A stretch of 16,267 nt of DNA, from positions 1-16,267 of the forward strand of contig CAMEIZ010000018.1 in assembly GCA_945919165.1 (NCBI GenBank), given 5' to 3'. The notes under the pieces were generated by a model. The model saw nothing but the letters and a program-made list of their open reading frames with translations. It did not search any database and was not told the DNA's origin. A program made the translations under genes and the position numbers. Positions 13,312 to 16,267 of the stretch are shown one piece after another (within the stretch, counting starts at the first letter, position 1; every line of letters starts with the position of its first letter). This DNA is from an uncultured Traorella sp. (GTDB taxonomy: Bacteria > Bacillota_I > Bacilli_A > Erysipelotrichales > Erysipelotrichaceae).

Positions 13312-13388
13312 TGGGGCGACAGATGGGATTCGAACCCACGCATGACGGGACCACAACCCGCTGTGTTAACCACTTCACCACAGTCGCC
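13312..13388 (-). tRNA. tRNA-His (anticodon GTG)
   Basis: A 77-base cloverleaf on the minus strand: 5' G-1 pairing with C73, the identity feature of tRNA-His, a seven-base anticodon loop TTGTGGT giving anticodon GTG between GCGGG and CCCGT, T arm GTGGG-TTCGAAT-CCCAT, and an encoded CCA end (13312-13314). The D arm runs GTGAAGTGGTTAACAC. The only irregularity is a U6-U67 mismatch in the acceptor stem, discussed as a finding. It has its own promoter and terminator. Not part of a tRNA cluster in this window. Confidence 0.95.
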
Positions 13389-13401
13389 ATAGTGCTTTAT
13401 T

Positions 13402-13430
13402 ATAATAACAAATCCAACTGTGTTTGTAAA
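13402..13430 (-). promoter_or_regulatory. Promoter of tRNA-His
   Basis: TTTACA (13425-13430) and TATTAT (13402-13407) are separated by 17 bases on the minus strand, placing initiation a few bases before the tRNA 5' end. An overlapping TATAAT (13399-13404) is a second option with a spacing of 20. Confidence 0.7.
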
Positions 13431-13577
13431 GAGGAAAATTGAAATTTTTATTTTGTTCATCATTTACTATCTTCATAATCTATTTTTTTGTCAGCAGAAG
13501 TAAAGATATCATTTTTTTATTTCATTTTTAGGATTTTTATTACCTTTTTGCATAAATAAGAGTAGGAGGGTAAAAAA

Positions 13578-13943
13578 GTGAAATCAATTTTTCTAGCTTT
13601 TGGTATGATCACCCTGTCCTTTGTCATCTTTCTTTGTTTGGGTTGGTACATTCAATTTGATCAAACTTACAGTGTTACTGAATCAGCTCTGAAACGTGCT
13701 TTAACGGCAACCATGAGTGATTATCTGGATCAAAGCGATTTTAGTGAAAGTGATGTTATGGATACGTTTGTTCATTATTTTGATGAATTAGCAATTGAAG
13801 ATATGGAGTATGATCTCACTTTGATTGGATTTATCAAAGAACCTTTGTTTATGCGAGTGCATTGCAGTGCATCGAATCAAAAAAAGCTCAAAGGCTTGAA
13901 AATTGAACTGGATGAAGCAATGATAGAGGAGTTGAGAAAATGA
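13578..13943 (+). CDS. Small membrane-anchored protein, first gene of a Tad-like operon
   Basis: A 121-residue protein with an N-terminal hydrophobic helix (about 3-24; IFLAFGMITLSFVIFLCLGW) and a soluble domain of about 95 residues. I do not recognise a characterised family; it may belong to one of the DUF families found beside Tad/CpaF genes in Bacillota, but I cannot confirm which. The single N-terminal helix followed by an acidic domain recalls pseudopilin-like or TadE-like envelope proteins; no prepilin peptidase site is evident. The GTG start has AGGAGGG at normal spacing. Its stop overlaps the next gene by four bases (ATGA), showing tight coupling. The 147 bases between its start and the tRNA promoter hold only an AT-rich stretch without a strong promoter; the best guess is a weak TTAGGA/CATAAA pair. 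Confidence 0.72.
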   Translation: MKSIFLAFGMITLSFVIFLCLGWYIQFDQTYSVTESALKRALTATMSDYLDQSDFSESDVMDTFVHYFDELAIEDMEYDLTLIGFIKEPLFMRVHCSASNQKKLKGLKIELDEAMIEELRK

Positions 13944-14632
13944 AAAAATCTACAGGGATTGTTTCGATTGCCATTCTTTTGGTTTTAAATGGACTTCTTT
14001 TCAAAATTGCATTGGATAAGAATTTAGATCTTGTTGAAGTTCCTGTTGCAAAAGTAAAAATTGAGCCAAGAACAAAAATAAAAGAAGAAATGATCGAAAC
14101 AGTCAAAATGCCAAGAGTCAGTTTGAATGAAGATTGTGCAATGAGCAAAAAAGATATCATTGGCAAAATAAGTGAAATTGAAGGTATTATTCCTAAAGGA
14201 AGCATGTTTTATACAAGTATGCTGTTTGATGAAAGTGAATTACCGGATTATCCCGCTTTGAAACTGAAAGAAGGTCAGAATGTATTTTCTCTGGCATCTG
14301 ATTTAATGAAAAGTTCCGGCAATTCACTGGTTAACAATCAAAAAGTGGATATTTATGTAACCATTCAACAGAAAAAAGAAAATCCTGTTACTGATTTATT
14401 ACTGTCAAGTGTCCGGATTCTAAATGTTCTGGATAAAAAAGGTGTTGATATGCGTGTGAGTGAACTCAATGTTCCCAGTGTGATTAATCTGGCTGTTAAT
14501 TCTGATGATCTTGTTCTTTTGAAAAAAGCAAGTGAAATGGGAAGAATTGATCTTTTTGCGACAAGTTATCCTCAAGAGGAAGAATGTAAGTTAAATGAGG
14601 AAAGTGCCATTCTTCCCTTCTTGTATGAGTAG
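13940..14632 (+). CDS. CpaB/RcpC-like pilus assembly protein (SAF domain)
   Basis: A 230-residue protein with an N-terminal transmembrane helix (about 6-25; GIVSIAILLVLNGLLFKIAL) and a SAF-like beta-clip domain (about 32-100; VEVPVAKVKIEPRTKIKEEMIE, then GIIPKGSMFY), followed by an outer domain that begins near ALKLKEGQNVFSLASD. The pattern ending IIPKGSMFYTSML before the second domain is typical of CpaB/RcpC and FlgA-like proteins, which stabilise the Tad/Flp secretion channel in the envelope; in a Gram-positive cell the role must differ and is not established. Position directly before a CpaF/TadA ATPase gene supports the assignment. Start overlaps the previous stop (ATGA) and the stop overlaps the next gene. 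Confidence 0.8.
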   Translation: MKKSTGIVSIAILLVLNGLLFKIALDKNLDLVEVPVAKVKIEPRTKIKEEMIETVKMPRVSLNEDCAMSKKDIIGKISEIEGIIPKGSMFYTSMLFDESELPDYPALKLKEGQNVFSLASDLMKSSGNSLVNNQKVDIYVTIQQKKENPVTDLLLSSVRILNVLDKKGVDMRVSELNVPSVINLAVNSDDLVLLKKASEMGRIDLFATSYPQEEECKLNEESAILPFLYE

Positions 14633-15611
14633 TTTTGATTTTGGACCGTTAACACCTTATGTGGAAGATGAAATGATTACAGATATTAATTACAATGGTC
14701 ATCATTTATGGATCGATCATCTTTTAAAGGGACGTTATTTGGAAGACTTTGATGAAGATGATTTTATTCGTCAATTTTGTTACAAAATTGCGAATTACGT
14801 GAATCAAAGCTTTAATGTTTCTTCTCCAATCATTGAAGCTGAAACAAAAGATCTTCGTATCAGTATCCTGCATGAATCAATTGCAAGAAGCGGGCATTCC
14901 ATTTCGATTCGAAAAACACCAGCCATCTTGCGTTTAAATGACAAAAAAATGATTAAAGAAAAATATGCAAGTGCTGAAGTTTTAAAGCTTTTAAAAAAAA
15001 TGGTGCTTCATCACTGTAATATCATTGTTTCAGGACTGCCTTCAAGTGGTAAAACAGAATTAGTGAAGTATCTGACACAGTTTATTCAAGAAAATGAACG
15101 CATAATTACGATTGAAGATACACTTGAACTCAGGGCACATGATATCTATGAAGAAAAAGATGTTGTTGCCTTACGCGTTTCTCCGCGTTTTAGTTATGTA
15201 GATGCCATAAAAGCAAGTTTAAGACAGCGTCCTGACTGGATTTTGGTTTCTGAAGTACGAAGTCATGAAGTTATGCAGCTATTAGAGAGTGTTTCAACGG
15301 GTACACATCTGATTTCAACGATTCATGCCTATGATGCCACCAAAATTCCTACACGTCTATTACATATGTTTGAAGGTAATGAATTGAATAATCAATCCAT
15401 TCTTGCCAACATTCATGATTCCATTGACTTTGGTATTCATTTATCAGCTGAGATCACTGATAAGGGTGTTTTTCGAGCTATTAAACAAATTGCTGCTTTT
15501 GATGTAATTAAGGATCAACCTGTCACTCAAATTATTTATGATGGTGTGCTTCACTTAGATCAATTAAGTGAAAATAAGCGTTTCAAGCTGAAATTGGAGA
15601 AAAAGAAATGA
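14625..15611 (+). CDS. CpaF/TadA-type type IV secretion-like ATPase
   Basis: A 328-residue cytosolic motor ATPase that powers assembly of Tad/Flp-type pili. Motifs in order: the N-terminal PYVEDEMITDINYNG segment, Walker A GLPSSGKTE (137-145), Asp box ITIEDTLEL (161-169), Walker B ILVSEVR (206-212) and the His box GTHLISTIHA (226-235). Length is short compared with many CpaF proteins of 400-500 residues, because the extra N-terminal domain is missing. The ATG at 14625 overlaps the previous stop by eight bases and gives the family-like start MSSFDFGPLTPYVED; an in-frame ATG at 14595 would add ten residues, and neither has a good ribosome binding site, so translation is probably coupled to the gene upstream. 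GspE/PilB proteins are related, but the neighbours point to Tad. Confidence 0.88.
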   Translation: MSSFDFGPLTPYVEDEMITDINYNGHHLWIDHLLKGRYLEDFDEDDFIRQFCYKIANYVNQSFNVSSPIIEAETKDLRISILHESIARSGHSISIRKTPAILRLNDKKMIKEKYASAEVLKLLKKMVLHHCNIIVSGLPSSGKTELVKYLTQFIQENERIITIEDTLELRAHDIYEEKDVVALRVSPRFSYVDAIKASLRQRPDWILVSEVRSHEVMQLLESVSTGTHLISTIHAYDATKIPTRLLHMFEGNELNNQSILANIHDSIDFGIHLSAEITDKGVFRAIKQIAAFDVIKDQPVTQIIYDGVLHLDQLSENKRFKLKLEKKK

Positions 15612-16267
15612 TGATCTTTGTTTATTTAATAGTTCTTTTATTCTTTCTATGTTTAAATTTTTCAAATAAGAAATCTTTTTTTCAATATGGTTTATTTTCA
15701 AAAAATGGTTATAGGCTGCTTAAAAAGAAAATATTAAGTTATGGATACAACTATGACATTCAAACACATCTTTTCAGTAATCTTGTTTTTCTGCTTGTAC
15801 TGGCTTTTCTTTGCAGAGAATTTGAAGTTCGTTTTGAAAGCTTTGTTTTGTTTGCATTAAGTGCTGGTTTTCTTTTCCCGCATATTGTTATCTGGATACT
15901 GTTTCATTCATATCAGGAAAGAGTGTTTTCCAACTTTACGATGTTTCTTCAGACTTTTCTTGCTGTCTTCAAAATCAATCCAAAAACTTATCCAACACTT
16001 GAAGAATGTGAGAAGGTTTGTGAGGGAGAAGTTTTGGAAATTATCTCGGATATGAAAGAACAATTAGCTATTGAGGGATCTTTAGAAAATGCTATGCAGA
16101 TTTTGATTCATTATCAGCCTCATTTTATTGTTCATAATCTTGTCAGTATGGTTTTAACCATTGAAAACCATGGTGGTTTTTATTCAGAAGGGCTTGATTT
16201 GATACAAGATGATATTGATGACTGGATCGAAGATATCTATACATTTAAAAAGAAACAAACTTCAATT
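15608..16267 (+). CDS. TadB-like type II/IV secretion system F-domain protein (partial)
   Basis: Partial CDS of 220 codons, open to the window edge. It begins MMIFVYLIVLLFFLCLNFSN with a hydrophobic N terminus, then membrane segments at about 57-70 and 78-100, followed by a cytosolic helical region with FSNFTMFLQTFLAVFKI, an arrangement like the inner-membrane TadB/TadC (T2SSF) proteins that work with the CpaF ATPase. The overlap ATGA with the ATPase stop and a GGAGA seven to eight bases upstream show tight coupling. Sequence similarity to TadB is judged from layout and neighbourhood, not from a strong motif, and the C-terminal half is outside the window, so family assignment is only probable. 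Confidence 0.7.
   Translation, partial: MMIFVYLIVLLFFLCLNFSNKKSFFQYGLFSKNGYRLLKKKILSYGYNYDIQTHLFSNLVFLLVLAFLCREFEVRFESFVLFALSAGFLFPHIVIWILFHSYQERVFSNFTMFLQTFLAVFKINPKTYPTLEECEKVCEGEVLEIISDMKEQLAIEGSLENAMQILIHYQPHFIVHNLVSMVLTIENHGGFYSEGLDLIQDDIDDWIEDIYTFKKKQTSI

Noticed and set aside
13137..13442. 101-codon plus-strand ORF
   Set aside because: It is antisense to the XRE gene start, crosses a terminator and the antisense of tRNA-His, and has no ribosome binding site; a shadow.
13888..14205. 105-codon minus-strand ORF
   Set aside because: Antisense across the junction of two coupled plus-strand genes; no promoter or ribosome binding site.
15861..16055. 64-codon plus-strand ORF near the right edge
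   Set aside because: It is a different frame of the TadB-like gene, which is open from 15608 to the window end.

Overview
The window is a dense, AT-rich chromosomal stretch of a low-GC Gram-positive bacterium (Bacillota). Supporting this are a phenylalanine T-box in front of pheST, AGGAGG-type ribosome binding sites, the MurT/GatD lipid II amidation pair, TmcAL, and U-tract intrinsic terminators. Gene content and protein style resemble gut Erysipelotrichales, but that lower-rank placement is inference. I see no insertion sequence, prophage or CRISPR array.

Layout, left to right. 1-2956 (minus strand): a promoter feeds yceD (TTG start) and rpmF, a hairpin terminator, then murT-gatD, whose products amidate peptidoglycan precursor lipid II, closed by a strong terminator. 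3039-5633: a divergent pair, with an alpha/beta hydrolase on minus and tmcAL plus a DUF218 membrane protein on plus; tmcAL appears to be leaderless. 5651-7749 (minus): a YebC2-type factor and an RlmI-type rRNA methyltransferase; the latter also appears leaderless. 7757-8852: two tandem paralogous genes for tail-anchored zinc-ribbon proteins. Each is preceded by a copy of the same promoter, exactly 600 bases apart; one copy is embedded in the pheST terminator. A 41-codon ORF of unknown origin lies in the leader of the second copy. 8840-12531: pheT, pheS, their T-box leader and promoter. 12547-13430: a membrane-anchored XRE-type regulator, then tRNA-His with promoter and terminator. 13578-16267 (plus): start of a Tad/Flp-like pilus or type II secretion-like operon (small membrane protein, CpaB-like, CpaF/TadA ATPase, TadB-like protein cut by the window end), with overlapping genes.

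Most of the window is translation and cell-envelope housekeeping. The less ordinary parts are the leaderless genes with extended -10 promoters starting exactly at the AUG, the zinc-ribbon duplication with its carried-along promoter, a MurT zinc ribbon lacking its fourth cysteine, a U-U mismatch in the tRNA-His acceptor stem, and the Tad-like operon with an unassigned first gene.
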